Below are positions 1-5,114 of a stretch of 5,921 nucleotides of DNA, piece by piece. A model generated the notes under the pieces. That model was not told where the DNA came from and searched no databases. It saw only the letters and a list, made by a program, of their open reading frames with translations. A program made the position numbers and the translations under genes. Positions within the stretch are counted from its first letter, which is position 1; the number at the start of each line of letters is the position of its first letter. Origin of the DNA: Aquimarina sp. (GTDB lineage Bacteria; Bacteroidota; Bacteroidia; Flavobacteriales; Flavobacteriaceae); NCBI GenBank assembly GCA_020628975.1, contig JAHDEF010000113.1, positions 1-5,921 on the forward strand. The letters are read 5' to 3'.

Positions 1-99
1 TTACAAAAAAATAACTTTTACGGAACCCAATTTCACCCAGAGAAAAGTAGTGATACTGGAGAGAAAATTCTATCAAATTTTTTAGAATTAAGTAAATAG
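1..99 (+). CDS. hisH: HisH, glutaminase subunit of IGP synthase (C-terminal end only)
   Basis: The window opens inside this frame; 32 codons and the TAG stop (97-99) are visible. The peptide contains GTQFHPEKS, the class I glutamine amidotransferase motif carrying the His and Glu of the Cys-His-Glu triad, and then the family's usual C-terminal helix (ILSNFLEL). In the known pathway HisH hydrolyses glutamine and channels ammonia to HisF, so finding hisA and hisF downstream fits. The nucleophile Cys lies before the window and cannot be checked. The last codons (TTA AGT AAA TAG) fall in sequence repeated at the end of hisA (ATTAAGTAAATAG at 87-99 and 1235-1247), so the 3' end seems to have been shaped by the inserted repeat. 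The identification is firm because both motif and context agree. Confidence 0.93.
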   Translation, partial: LQKNNFYGTQFHPEKSSDTGEKILSNFLELSK

Positions 100-100
100 C

Positions 101-486
101 ACACAGTATTAAGACTTAATTATGCATAGCTATAAAGAATTAAAAATTTGGGAGAAATCAATGTAACTAGTGGAGAGCATATATTCATTAATGAAACAAT
201 TGCCTGTAGAAGAGAAATTTGGTTTGATTTCTCAGATGAAGCGTAGTTCGATTAGTATTCCATCTAATATAACAGAAGGTGCAGGAAGAAATTCTAATAA
301 AGAATTTGCCTATTTTTTAAATGTAGCTAACGGATCAACTACAGAATTAGAAACACAATTGATATTAGTAAAGCGGCTGAAGTTGCTAGAAACTAAAGAT
401 GTAGATATACTAATTGATAAGTGTGTTGAAATTAAGAAAATGAATTTTTCATTATAAAGTAGTATACGAAAGTCTTAATACTTTGT
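101..486. repeat. Inverted repeat bracketing four-helix-bundle copy 1
   Basis: The left arm at 101-117 (ACACAGTATTAAGACTT) matches the reverse complement of the right arm at 470-486 in 16 of 17 positions, including a perfect 13-bp core (105-117 with 470-482). An outer short pair, TTAAGTA at 88-94 with TACTTAA at 500-506, would extend the closure to the hisH stop and to within a few bases of the hisA start. The right flank also carries a tandem 7-mer, TACTGAA, three times at 486-506, with one change in the third unit. The arms enclose the whole broken reading frame, and the right arm overlaps its last codons. In an mRNA they would form a stem with the frame in the loop, as in 23S rRNA intervening sequences. 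That folding is inferred. Confidence 0.75.
122..478 (+). pseudogene. Four-helix-bundle (23S rRNA IVS/Avd-like) protein, copy 1, interrupted by two stop codons
   Basis: Read from ATG at 122, the frame has exactly the same length (357 nt) as the intact copy at 1266-1622 and aligns with it without gaps; by hand count about 79 of 118 residues are identical. TAA at 164-166 replaces a Leu codon of the intact copy and TAA at 455-457 replaces CAA (Gln). Each could arise from one substitution (TTA or CAA to TAA). The family hallmarks remain: YKELKIWEKS near the start and SNITEGAGRNSNKEF in the middle. A shorter product from GTG at 170 to the stop at 455-457 (95 codons) is possible and would lack part of helix 1 and the last seven residues. 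Many differences from the intact copy are synonymous or conservative, so the stops look recent. The family is known from ORFs inside 23S rRNA intervening sequences and as the Avd accessory protein of diversity-generating retroelements; the role of stand-alone copies is unknown. Confidence 0.75.
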
Positions 487-511
487 ACTGAATACTGAAT
501 ACTTAAATAGC

Positions 512-1243
512 ATGAGAATAATCCCAGCAATAGATATCATCGACGGAAAATGTGTAAGACTATCCAAAGGTGATTATGATACAAAAAAGATATACAACGA
601 AAGTCCATTAGAAGTAGCAAAAGAATTCCAAGATCATGGAATTGAGTATTTGCACTTAGTAGATTTAGACGGTGCTAAATCGAAGCATATTGTCAATCAT
701 AAAGTATTAGAAGAAATTGCTTCTAAGACGAACCTAAAGATTGATTTTGGAGGAGGGCTAAAGACCGATGATGATTTACGTATTGCTTTTGAAAGTGGTG
801 CTAGTCAAATTACTGGGGGAAGTATTGCTGTAAAGAATCCTGATATTTTTAAGAGCTGGTTGTCAAAATTCGGAGCAGATAAAATTATTCTAGGAGCAGA
901 TGCTAATAATGAAAAAATAGCCGTTAGTGGCTGGTTAGAAGAAAGCGATCAAGAGTTAATTCCTTTTGTACAAGCATATCAAAAAGAAGGAGTAAGCTAT
1001 GTAATTTGTACAGATATCAGTAAAGATGGTATGTTACAAGGGCCTTCTTTCGAATTGTATCAAAGAATGCTTTCTGAAATCGAAAACATTAAGCTAATTG
1101 CATCTGGTGGAATTTCAACCTTCGATGAATTGCCAAAATTAGCCGAATTAGGCTGTGAAGGAGTAATTATCGGAAAAGCTATTTATGAACATCGTATTTC
1201 GTTGGAACAACTAGAAAAGTATATAGTACAAAGTATTAAGTAA
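512..1243 (+). CDS. hisA: HisA, ProFAR isomerase
   Basis: 1-(5-phosphoribosyl)-5-[(5-phosphoribosylamino)methylideneamino]imidazole-4-carboxamide isomerase, a cytosolic TIM-barrel enzyme that makes PRFAR, the substrate of HisF-HisH, by Amadori rearrangement. It has 243 residues, the usual size. It begins MRIIPAIDIIDGKCVRL with catalytic Asp8; the second catalytic Asp is D130 in ILGAD. Phosphate-binding glycines are seen at FGGGL (79-83) and ASGGIS (197-202), and TDISKDGMLQGP (168-179) is the family loop. HisA and HisF are old paralogues, but the second barrel downstream is clearly HisF, so assignment is secure. ATG at 512 gives the canonical N-terminus. The final codons (VQSIK, stop at 1241-1243) lie in the first AGTATTAAGTA repeat unit of the following cassette, so the tail may be repeat-derived. 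The gene is separated from hisH and from hisF by exactly 412 nt each. Confidence 0.97.
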   Translation: MRIIPAIDIIDGKCVRLSKGDYDTKKIYNESPLEVAKEFQDHGIEYLHLVDLDGAKSKHIVNHKVLEEIASKTNLKIDFGGGLKTDDDLRIAFESGASQITGGSIAVKNPDIFKSWLSKFGADKIILGADANNEKIAVSGWLEESDQELIPFVQAYQKEGVSYVICTDISKDGMLQGPSFELYQRMLSEIENIKLIASGGISTFDELPKLAELGCEGVIIGKAIYEHRISLEQLEKYIVQSIK

Positions 1244-1647
1244 ATAGTATTAAGTATAAAGACTTATGCATTATTACAAAGAACTTTTGATATGGGAAAA
1301 ATCAATGCTTTTAGTTGAAAAGGTGTATCAATTAATGAAATTGATGCCAGATGAAGAAAAGTTTGGATTAGTAACTCAAATTAAAAGATGTTCAGTTAGT
1401 ATTACTTCGAATATAGCTGAAGGAGCAGGAAGAAACTCGAACAAGGAATTTAAACATTTTCTAAGTATTGCTAATGGTTCAACTACAGAATTAGAAACAC
1501 AATTGATATTGACTTCTAGATTAGGTCTAATTGATAAGAATGAAGTTGATATTTTATTAAAGATTTGTAATGAGATTAGAAAAATGAACTATTCACTACA
1601 AAAGCGTATTGAAGAATCTTAATACTTAATACTAATTACTTAATACC
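1232..1647. repeat. Inverted repeat bracketing four-helix-bundle copy 2
   Basis: On the left, AGTATTAAGTA occurs twice, at 1232-1242 and 1246-1256 (14-nt period). On the right, its complement TACTTAATACT is at 1623-1633 and TACTTAATAC at 1637-1646 (again 14-nt period). Taken together the 25-nt left arm (1232-1256) matches the reverse complement of the right arm (1623-1647) at 23 positions. The left arm contains the hisA stop codon, and the right arm ends eight bases before the hisF GTG start. Pairing in mRNA would loop out the entire four-helix-bundle gene and juxtapose hisA stop with hisF start. The repeat is directly visible; the RNA structure is inferred. Confidence 0.8.
1266..1622 (+). 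CDS. Four-helix-bundle protein of the 23S rRNA IVS/Avd-like family, copy 2 (intact)
   Basis: This encodes 118 residues, typical for the family (TIGR02436/PF05635-like by recognised motifs). It starts MHYYKELLIWEKSMLLVEKVYQLM and contains the conserved segment SITSNIAEGAGRNSNKEF (about 48-65), then NGSTTELETQLILTSRLGL (72-90) and a charged C-terminal helix. All four segments look amphipathic and helical; no signal peptide or membrane segment is seen. Known members occur inside 23S rRNA intervening sequences and, as Avd, beside the reverse transcriptase of diversity-generating retroelements, where they form basic oligomers that bind nucleic acid. No rRNA, reverse transcriptase or template/variable repeat is present here. 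ATG at 1266 matches the start of copy 1, and the spacing is tight: 22 nt after hisA and 33 nt before hisF. Because it sits between two his genes it is probably co-transcribed with them, but no histidine role is implied. A selfish or structural-insert nature is more likely. Confidence 0.88.
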   Translation: MHYYKELLIWEKSMLLVEKVYQLMKLMPDEEKFGLVTQIKRCSVSITSNIAEGAGRNSNKEFKHFLSIANGSTTELETQLILTSRLGLIDKNEVDILLKICNEIRKMNYSLQKRIEES

Positions 1648-1655
1648 AAACGAAA

Positions 1656-2411
1656 GTGCTTACAAAACGAATCATACCCTGCCTAGATATTAAAAATGGA
1701 AGAACCGTTAAAGGCGTCAATTTTGTGGATTTGCGTGATGCGGGTGATCCTGTTGAATTGGCTGCGATATACGCTGAAACTGGAGCAGATGAATTGGTCT
1801 TTCTAGATATTTCTGCAACAGAAGAGCGAAGAAAAACCCTTTCAAAATTAGTGAGAGATGTGGCTGCAAAAGTAAATATTCCATTTACCGTTGGTGGAGG
1901 AATTTCATCGGTTGAAGATGTCGATATTTTATTGCAAAATGGAGCAGATAAAGTATCTGTGAATTCCTCGGCTGTCAAACGACCAGAATTGATTAATGAA
2001 TTATCTCAAAAATTCGGAAGTCAATGTATTACTGTTGCCATTGATGCCAAACAAATTGATGGTGAATGGTTAGTGCATTTAGTAGGAGGAAAGGTACCTA
2101 CGGAATTGAATTTATTCGATTGGGCAAAAGAAGTCGAACAACGTGGCGCTGGTGAAATTTTATTTACTTCTATGGATAATGACGGTACCAAAGATGGCTT
2201 TGCTGACAAGGCATTAGCTAGATTAAGTACAGACCTTAATATTCCGATTATTGCTTCTGGTGGTGCTGGAAATATGCAACATTTTGTAGATACGTTTAAA
2301 GAAGGGAAGTCTGATGCTGCTTTGGCGGCAAGTGTTTTTCACTTTAAAGAAATCGGTATTCCTGAATTGAAAGAAAAGTTGAGGTCAGAAGGAATTCCTG
2401 TTCGATTGTAA
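1656..2411 (+). CDS. hisF: HisF, cyclase subunit of IGP synthase
   Basis: Imidazole glycerol phosphate synthase cyclase subunit: it uses ammonia from HisH to convert PRFAR into imidazole glycerol phosphate and AICAR, which links histidine to purine synthesis. It has 251 residues, the standard length. It begins MLTKRIIPCLDIKNGRTVKG with catalytic Asp11; the second catalytic Asp is D130 in TVAID. FTVGGGIS (77-84) and ASGGAGN toward the C-terminus are the phosphate-binding loops, and GTKDGF is the conserved loop of the barrel. The start is GTG at 1656: an in-frame TAA lies at 1641-1643 and no ATG falls between, while the GTG gives exactly the conserved N-terminus. The start lies only eight bases past the inverted repeat ending the upstream cassette, so initiation could depend on that structure. 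hisIE, often next in flavobacterial his operons, does not follow. Confidence 0.97.
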   Translation: MLTKRIIPCLDIKNGRTVKGVNFVDLRDAGDPVELAAIYAETGADELVFLDISATEERRKTLSKLVRDVAAKVNIPFTVGGGISSVEDVDILLQNGADKVSVNSSAVKRPELINELSQKFGSQCITVAIDAKQIDGEWLVHLVGGKVPTELNLFDWAKEVEQRGAGEILFTSMDNDGTKDGFADKALARLSTDLNIPIIASGGAGNMQHFVDTFKEGKSDAALAASVFHFKEIGIPELKEKLRSEGIPVRL

Positions 2412-2448
2412 TTATTGCGAATTTTTTCAATTGATAATCTTTATAAAT

Positions 2449-2496
2449 CCGAGATTTCAACTACTGAATTTTTAATATCTCAGGTTATTTTTATTT
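2449..2496 (+). terminator. Possible weak terminator after hisF
   Basis: GAGAT at 2451-2455 pairs with ATCTC at 2477-2481; CC before and GG after can add two pairs around a bulged A. A long loop of 21 nt follows from this, and the 3' side runs into a T-rich stretch (TTATTTTTATTTAT). The stem is short and AT-rich, so this is a tentative end of the his transcript. TATAATTTG at 2496-2504, just beyond, is near the Bacteroidota -7 element but with one extra base, and might drive the next gene. Confidence 0.3.
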
Positions 2497-2544
2497 ATAA
2501 TTTGATTAATGTTTAAGCGCTGAAAGAATTTTCGTCACTACCTT

Positions 2545-3024
2545 GTGCAGTTCAAAAAAAATTCCAGTTTGACAAAAGATTTAATCATTTCATTTTTGTG
2601 GAGTATATCACCGTTTGGTGAAGCTAAAGTGGGCATACCCTATGGAATACTGCATGGATTAGATAAATATTTAGTATTTGTTGTATGTCTAATAGCGAAT
2701 ATTCTCATATTTCCACTAATGTTTTTCTTTTTAGAAAAAATGAATAGGAGTTTATTGCGAATTCCGATATATCAAAAATCAGCATTTTATATAGCCAGAA
2801 AAGCAAAAAAAGGTTCTAGTGAGAAAATTAATAAATATGGATTTTGGGGATTGCTTTTTGTGGTAATGTTACCCGTTCCAGGTACAGGTGTTTATATTGG
2901 TACGATTGTTAGCTATATTTTCAGGATCGAAAAGAGCAAAGCATTTTTAGCGAATACCATCGGAATAATTATTTCTTCAATAATCGTGTGGGCAACTACT
3001 GTGTTAACTGTCAACGGAGTTTAG
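2545..3024 (+). CDS. Small multidrug export-family membrane protein (PF06695-like)
   Basis: A 159-residue, strongly hydrophobic protein with about four membrane segments: roughly 11-34 (re-entrant or amphipathic, with SPFGEAKVGIPYG), 41-63, 98-126 and 133-156. A basic loop (ARKAKKGSSEK, 84-94) lies in the middle. PFGEAKVGIPYG and the second half-motif LPVPGTGVYIGTIVSYIF (109-126) followed by a lysine-rich turn are the hallmarks of the family labelled 'small multidrug export protein'. Despite that name, transport function is poorly established, and the paired P-G motifs resemble re-entrant-loop membrane proteins. The start is uncertain: GTG at 2545 is the first start after an in-frame TGA (2521-2523); TTG at 2569 is an alternative giving MTKDLIISFL. 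The 133-nt gap after hisF suggests a separate transcript. Confidence 0.8.
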   Translation: MQFKKNSSLTKDLIISFLWSISPFGEAKVGIPYGILHGLDKYLVFVVCLIANILIFPLMFFFLEKMNRSLLRIPIYQKSAFYIARKAKKGSSEKINKYGFWGLLFVVMLPVPGTGVYIGTIVSYIFRIEKSKAFLANTIGIIISSIIVWATTVLTVNGV

Positions 3025-3053
3025 TTCAGCCAAATTAAAATAATGGTTTGTTA

Positions 3054-3085
3054 TTCCTAGTGAAAGATACTCCACTAGAATTTTT
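3054..3085 (+). terminator. Hairpin plus T-tract after the small membrane protein gene
   Basis: CTAGTG at 3057-3062 pairs with CACTAG at 3073-3078 across a 10-nt loop; TT (3054-3055) and AA (3079-3080) add two pairs past a bulged C. TTTTT at 3081-3085 follows directly, as in an intrinsic terminator. It lies 30 nt past the stop of the membrane protein gene. The stem is modest, so confidence is moderate. Confidence 0.45.
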
Positions 3086-3112
3086 AAAATCAACGAGTCC
3101 ATATAAAAGCAA

Positions 3113-3137
3113 ACCCCCTTGAGAAAACAAAGGGGGT
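3113..3137 (-). terminator. GC-rich hairpin, probable terminator between converging genes
   Basis: ACCCCCTT (3113-3120) and AAGGGGGT (3130-3137) form a perfect 8-bp stem with a 9-nt A-rich loop, the most GC-rich spot in the intergenic region. On the minus strand the stem is followed by a T-rich run (TTTGCTTTTATA), so it suits transcripts coming from gnd. On the plus strand the tail is less T-rich, but the hairpin could still back up the terminator at 3054-3085. Confidence 0.65.
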
Positions 3138-3159
3138 AAGTATCCTTAATAAGAATATT

Positions 3160-3329
3160 TAAATGCTTTATTGAATATCCGTAATCACTAATAATATGAA
3201 TTGCGTCATTCTGAACTTGTTTCAGGATCTCATTAAGGATATAAAATCAGTAATATGAGATTCCTTGTCAAGCAAGGAATGACGAAAACGCATATAGTAT
3301 TACTAATTACGGATATATATAAATGCTTT
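3160..3329. mobile_element. MITE-like palindromic element with flanking direct repeat
   Basis: The outer arms ATATCCGTAAT (3175-3185) and ATTACGGATAT (3306-3316) are perfect 11-bp inverted repeats. Inside, GCGTCATTC near 3207 and GAATGACG near 3287 and GATCTCAT/ATGAGAT continue the symmetry. Each half also holds its own hairpin, for example TTCCTTG-TCAAG-CAAGGAA near 3261-3279. The left half (GTCATTCTGAACTTGTTTCAGGATCTC-type sequence) resembles short palindromic repeats that I recall as dispersed in Bacteroidota genomes. TAAATGCTTT stands on both sides (3160-3169 and 3320-3329), 3 to 5 bases outside the arms, which could be a target-site duplication. It encodes no credible protein. It lies just past the gnd stop codon. 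Whether it moves by a transposase supplied in trans cannot be told from this window. Confidence 0.6.
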
Positions 3330-3350
3330 TCTTTGAAAAGGCTAGAGCTT

Positions 3351-4766
3351 TTAAGCTCCCCATTCTGTGTGAAAAATACCTTCGCGATCAGTTCTTTCAT
3401 AAGTGTGTGACCCAAAATGATCACGTTGTGCTTGAATTAAATTCAACGGTAATTTTGAGCTTGTGTAAGCATCAAAATAAGTCAATGAATTAGATAATCC
3501 AGGTACAGGTATTCCATTTTTAGCTGCAAATGCAACAACTTCTCTAACTGCCGGTACTGCTTCTTGTACACGATCAACAAAAGTTGGAGCTAAAAGCAAG
3601 TTAGGTAATTCCTTATCGGCATTGAATGCTTGGGTAATGTCTTCTAGTAATCCAGCGCGTATAATACATCCAGCACGCCATATTTGCGAAATTAAGCCTA
3701 AATCTAAGTTATAACCGTATTCTTTCGAAGCATCACTCAATTGGTGTAAACCTTGTGCATACGAAACAATAAAAGCAAAATATAGAGACTGCTCAGCTAA
3801 GGCTACTAATTTTTCTTTTTCAATGGCTTCAACTTCAGGTCTTCCATACAATGCATCAGCTTTAATACGCTCATCTTTTAAAGCAGAAATTTCACGCATA
3901 CTCACCGCAATATCAATGGTAGGTACAGGGATTCCCAAATCCATAGCATTTTGCGAAGTCCATTTTCCTGTTCCTTTCTGCTTCGCTTTATCTAAGATGA
4001 AATCTACTAAACGACCATCAGTAAGTTCGTCTTCTTGCTTAAAAATTTCAGAAGTAATTTCTACTAAAAAAGATTGTAATCGGCCAGCGTTCCATTTAGC
4101 AAAAATTTCATGTAATTCATCGTTCGTAAATTTCGCTGATTTTCTAAGTAAATCATAAATTTCAGATGTCAACTGCATCATTCCATACTCGATACCGTTG
4201 TGCACCATCTTAACGTAATTACCCGCCGATTTTGGTCCTAAATAAGCTACACAAGGTTTTCCATCATGTGCTTTGGCTGAAACCGCATCGAAAATGGGTT
4301 TAATGTATTTGTAAGAAGGCTCTGATCCACCAGGCATAATACTAGGCCCTTTACGCGCTCCCTTAGCACCACCCGAAACACCAACACCTAGAAAGTGAAT
4401 GCCTTTTTCTGTTAGGTAAGCTTCACGGCGATCAGTATCTAAATAATAGGAATTTCCCCCATCAATTAACAAATCACCTTCTTCTAAATGAGGTAATAAA
4501 CTATCGATTACGGCATCTACAGGTTTACCAGCAGGTACTAATAACATTATTTTTCGAGGTGTACTAAGCTTAGCTACAAAAACTTCTGTAGAAGTGCTAG
4601 CATCAACTTTATTGGTATCTCCACCTTCTTCTTGAAGCGCTTTCACTTGCTCTTCACTTAAGTCTAATCCGAAAGCGGTAAATCCGTTATCGGCAACATT
4701 TAAAATAAAATTGCGACCCATAACTCCCAAACCTACTAGTCCGAAATCGTATTTATTTGTACTCAT
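3351..4766 (-). CDS. gnd: 6-Phosphogluconate dehydrogenase, decarboxylating
   Basis: Third step of the oxidative pentose phosphate pathway, in the cytosol: 6-phosphogluconate to ribulose 5-phosphate and CO2 with reduction of NAD(P)+. The 471-residue length is that of the long bacterial/eukaryotic form. The N-terminal Rossmann fold has GLVGLGVMGRNFILNVADNG (9-28). Substrate and catalytic residues are present: VSGGAKGARKG (130-140), K186, H189, N190 and E193 in YVKMVHNGIEYG, K264 in QKGTGKWT, and R448/H454 in QAQRDHFGSHTYE near the end. Two departures are visible: D35-L36 replaces the Asn-Arg that usually contacts the NADP phosphate, and the usual VSGGEEGARYG reads VSGGAKGARKG. The start ATG (4764-4766 complement) gives the expected short N-terminus. 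The gene is divergent from zwf, its pathway partner, across 348 nt. A 6-bp palindrome (GAGCTT-TT-AAGCTC, 3345-3358) overlaps the stop. Confidence 0.96.
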   Translation of the reverse strand: MSTNKYDFGLVGLGVMGRNFILNVADNGFTAFGLDLSEEQVKALQEEGGDTNKVDASTSTEVFVAKLSTPRKIMLLVPAGKPVDAVIDSLLPHLEEGDLLIDGGNSYYLDTDRREAYLTEKGIHFLGVGVSGGAKGARKGPSIMPGGSEPSYKYIKPIFDAVSAKAHDGKPCVAYLGPKSAGNYVKMVHNGIEYGMMQLTSEIYDLLRKSAKFTNDELHEIFAKWNAGRLQSFLVEITSEIFKQEDELTDGRLVDFILDKAKQKGTGKWTSQNAMDLGIPVPTIDIAVSMREISALKDERIKADALYGRPEVEAIEKEKLVALAEQSLYFAFIVSYAQGLHQLSDASKEYGYNLDLGLISQIWRAGCIIRAGLLEDITQAFNADKELPNLLLAPTFVDRVQEAVPAVREVVAFAAKNGIPVPGLSNSLTYFDAYTSSKLPLNLIQAQRDHFGSHTYERTDREGIFHTEWGA

Positions 4767-4806
4767 AGTATAAAACTTGTTTGTAATTCTTAATTAACAA
4801 TACTTC

Positions 4807-4952
4807 AATTTTAATGCTTTCTAGAAATAGCTACTAATATTTTTTTCAAAATTTGAACTAAAGATTATTAGCAAAAAATAGTTTTCTCAAAAAATCAATA
4901 AAAACATTTTAGTGATCATGTATATCAACTAAATTTCTTTAGCATTAAAATT
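4807..4952 (-). promoter_or_regulatory. Nested dyads upstream of gnd, possible structured leader
   Basis: Three nested or adjacent symmetries lie between the genes. AATTTTAATGCT (4807-4818) and AGCATTAAAATT (4941-4952) are perfect 12-bp inverted repeats. Inside is a 43-nt dyad centred at 4851 (4830-4872), whose arms match at 17 of 21 positions and whose core is the perfect TTCAAA-A-TTTGAA (4845-4857). Beside it, TTTAGTGAT (4908-4916) faces ATCAACTAAA (4924-4933) with one bulge. If gnd is transcribed from near 4960, its RNA leader could fold as a closing stem with two side hairpins. Alternatively the dyads are operators for a dimeric regulator. Sequence is AT-rich, which favours chance palindromes, but the shared centre and the 12-bp stem are more than would be expected. 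Confidence 0.4.
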
Positions 4953-4960
4953 TGTTGTTA

Positions 4961-4968
4961 CAAAAATA
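4961..4968 (-). promoter_or_regulatory. Possible gnd promoter -7 element
   Basis: On the minus strand this reads TATTTTTG, matching the Bacteroidota TAnnTTTG element. No clear TTTG-type -33 element sits at the expected distance. It would give a leader of about 190 nt containing the dyads at 4807-4952. Confidence 0.3.
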
Positions 4969-5015
4969 GATAATTAAAGCTATTTGACGTTTCTTATGAT
5001 TTTTTTTTACTTAAT

Positions 5016-5044
5016 AATTACTTAGTATAAATATCTAAGTAATT
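5016..5044. promoter_or_regulatory. 10-bp inverted repeat, possible operator upstream of zwf
   Basis: AATTACTTAG (5016-5025) and CTAAGTAATT (5035-5044) are perfect complements around a 9-nt AT spacer. The dyad ends 16 nt before the probable -7 element of zwf, so a bound dimer would overlap the -33 region and could control zwf. No regulator gene is visible to match it. Confidence 0.4.
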
Positions 5045-5060
5045 TTATAAAGAATAAATG

Positions 5061-5068
5061 TAATTTTG
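5061..5068 (+). promoter_or_regulatory. Probable zwf promoter -7 element
   Basis: TAATTTTG fits the TAnnTTTG element recognised by the primary sigma factor of Bacteroidota. It would place the transcription start about 40 nt before the zwf ATG. A clear -33 element is missing; its place is taken by the inverted repeat ending at 5044. Confidence 0.5.
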
Positions 5069-5114
5069 CAAATGAAAAGCGTCTTGATTTTGTAGATGGT
5101 TTTAAAACTAAGGA

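Noticed and set aside
164..166. Programmed readthrough or recoding of TAA in copy 1
   Set aside because: A second in-frame TAA near the end and the intact paralogue make ordinary nonsense mutations simpler; no recoding structure is evident.
486..506. Tandem TACTGAA repeat as a CRISPR or minisatellite
   Set aside because: Only three 7-nt units with no spacers; it is better read as part of the cassette's right flank, which has the same TACT-rich layout in copy 2.
122..1655. Diversity-generating retroelement suggested by Avd-like proteins
   Set aside because: No reverse transcriptase, no template/variable repeat pair with adenine-specific changes, and no target protein domain are present in the window.
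1640..2209. Open frames on the minus strand opposite hisF
   Set aside because: They are antisense to a fully conserved hisF, have no family resemblance and no start signals.
3233..3424. Short minus-strand frame with a VIPCLTRNLI-like peptide
   Set aside because: The peptide is the translation of the palindromic repeat, running on from gnd codons in another frame; such peptides recur only because the repeat does.
3823..4158. Plus-strand frame of 111 codons inside gnd
   Set aside because: It lies wholly within the conserved gnd coding region on the opposite strand and has no recognisable features.
4807..4952. A 146-bp MITE between gnd and zwf
   Set aside because: The 12-bp ends are inverted, but no direct repeat flanks them and the inside does not resemble the element at 3160-3329; a regulatory or leader structure is a better reading.
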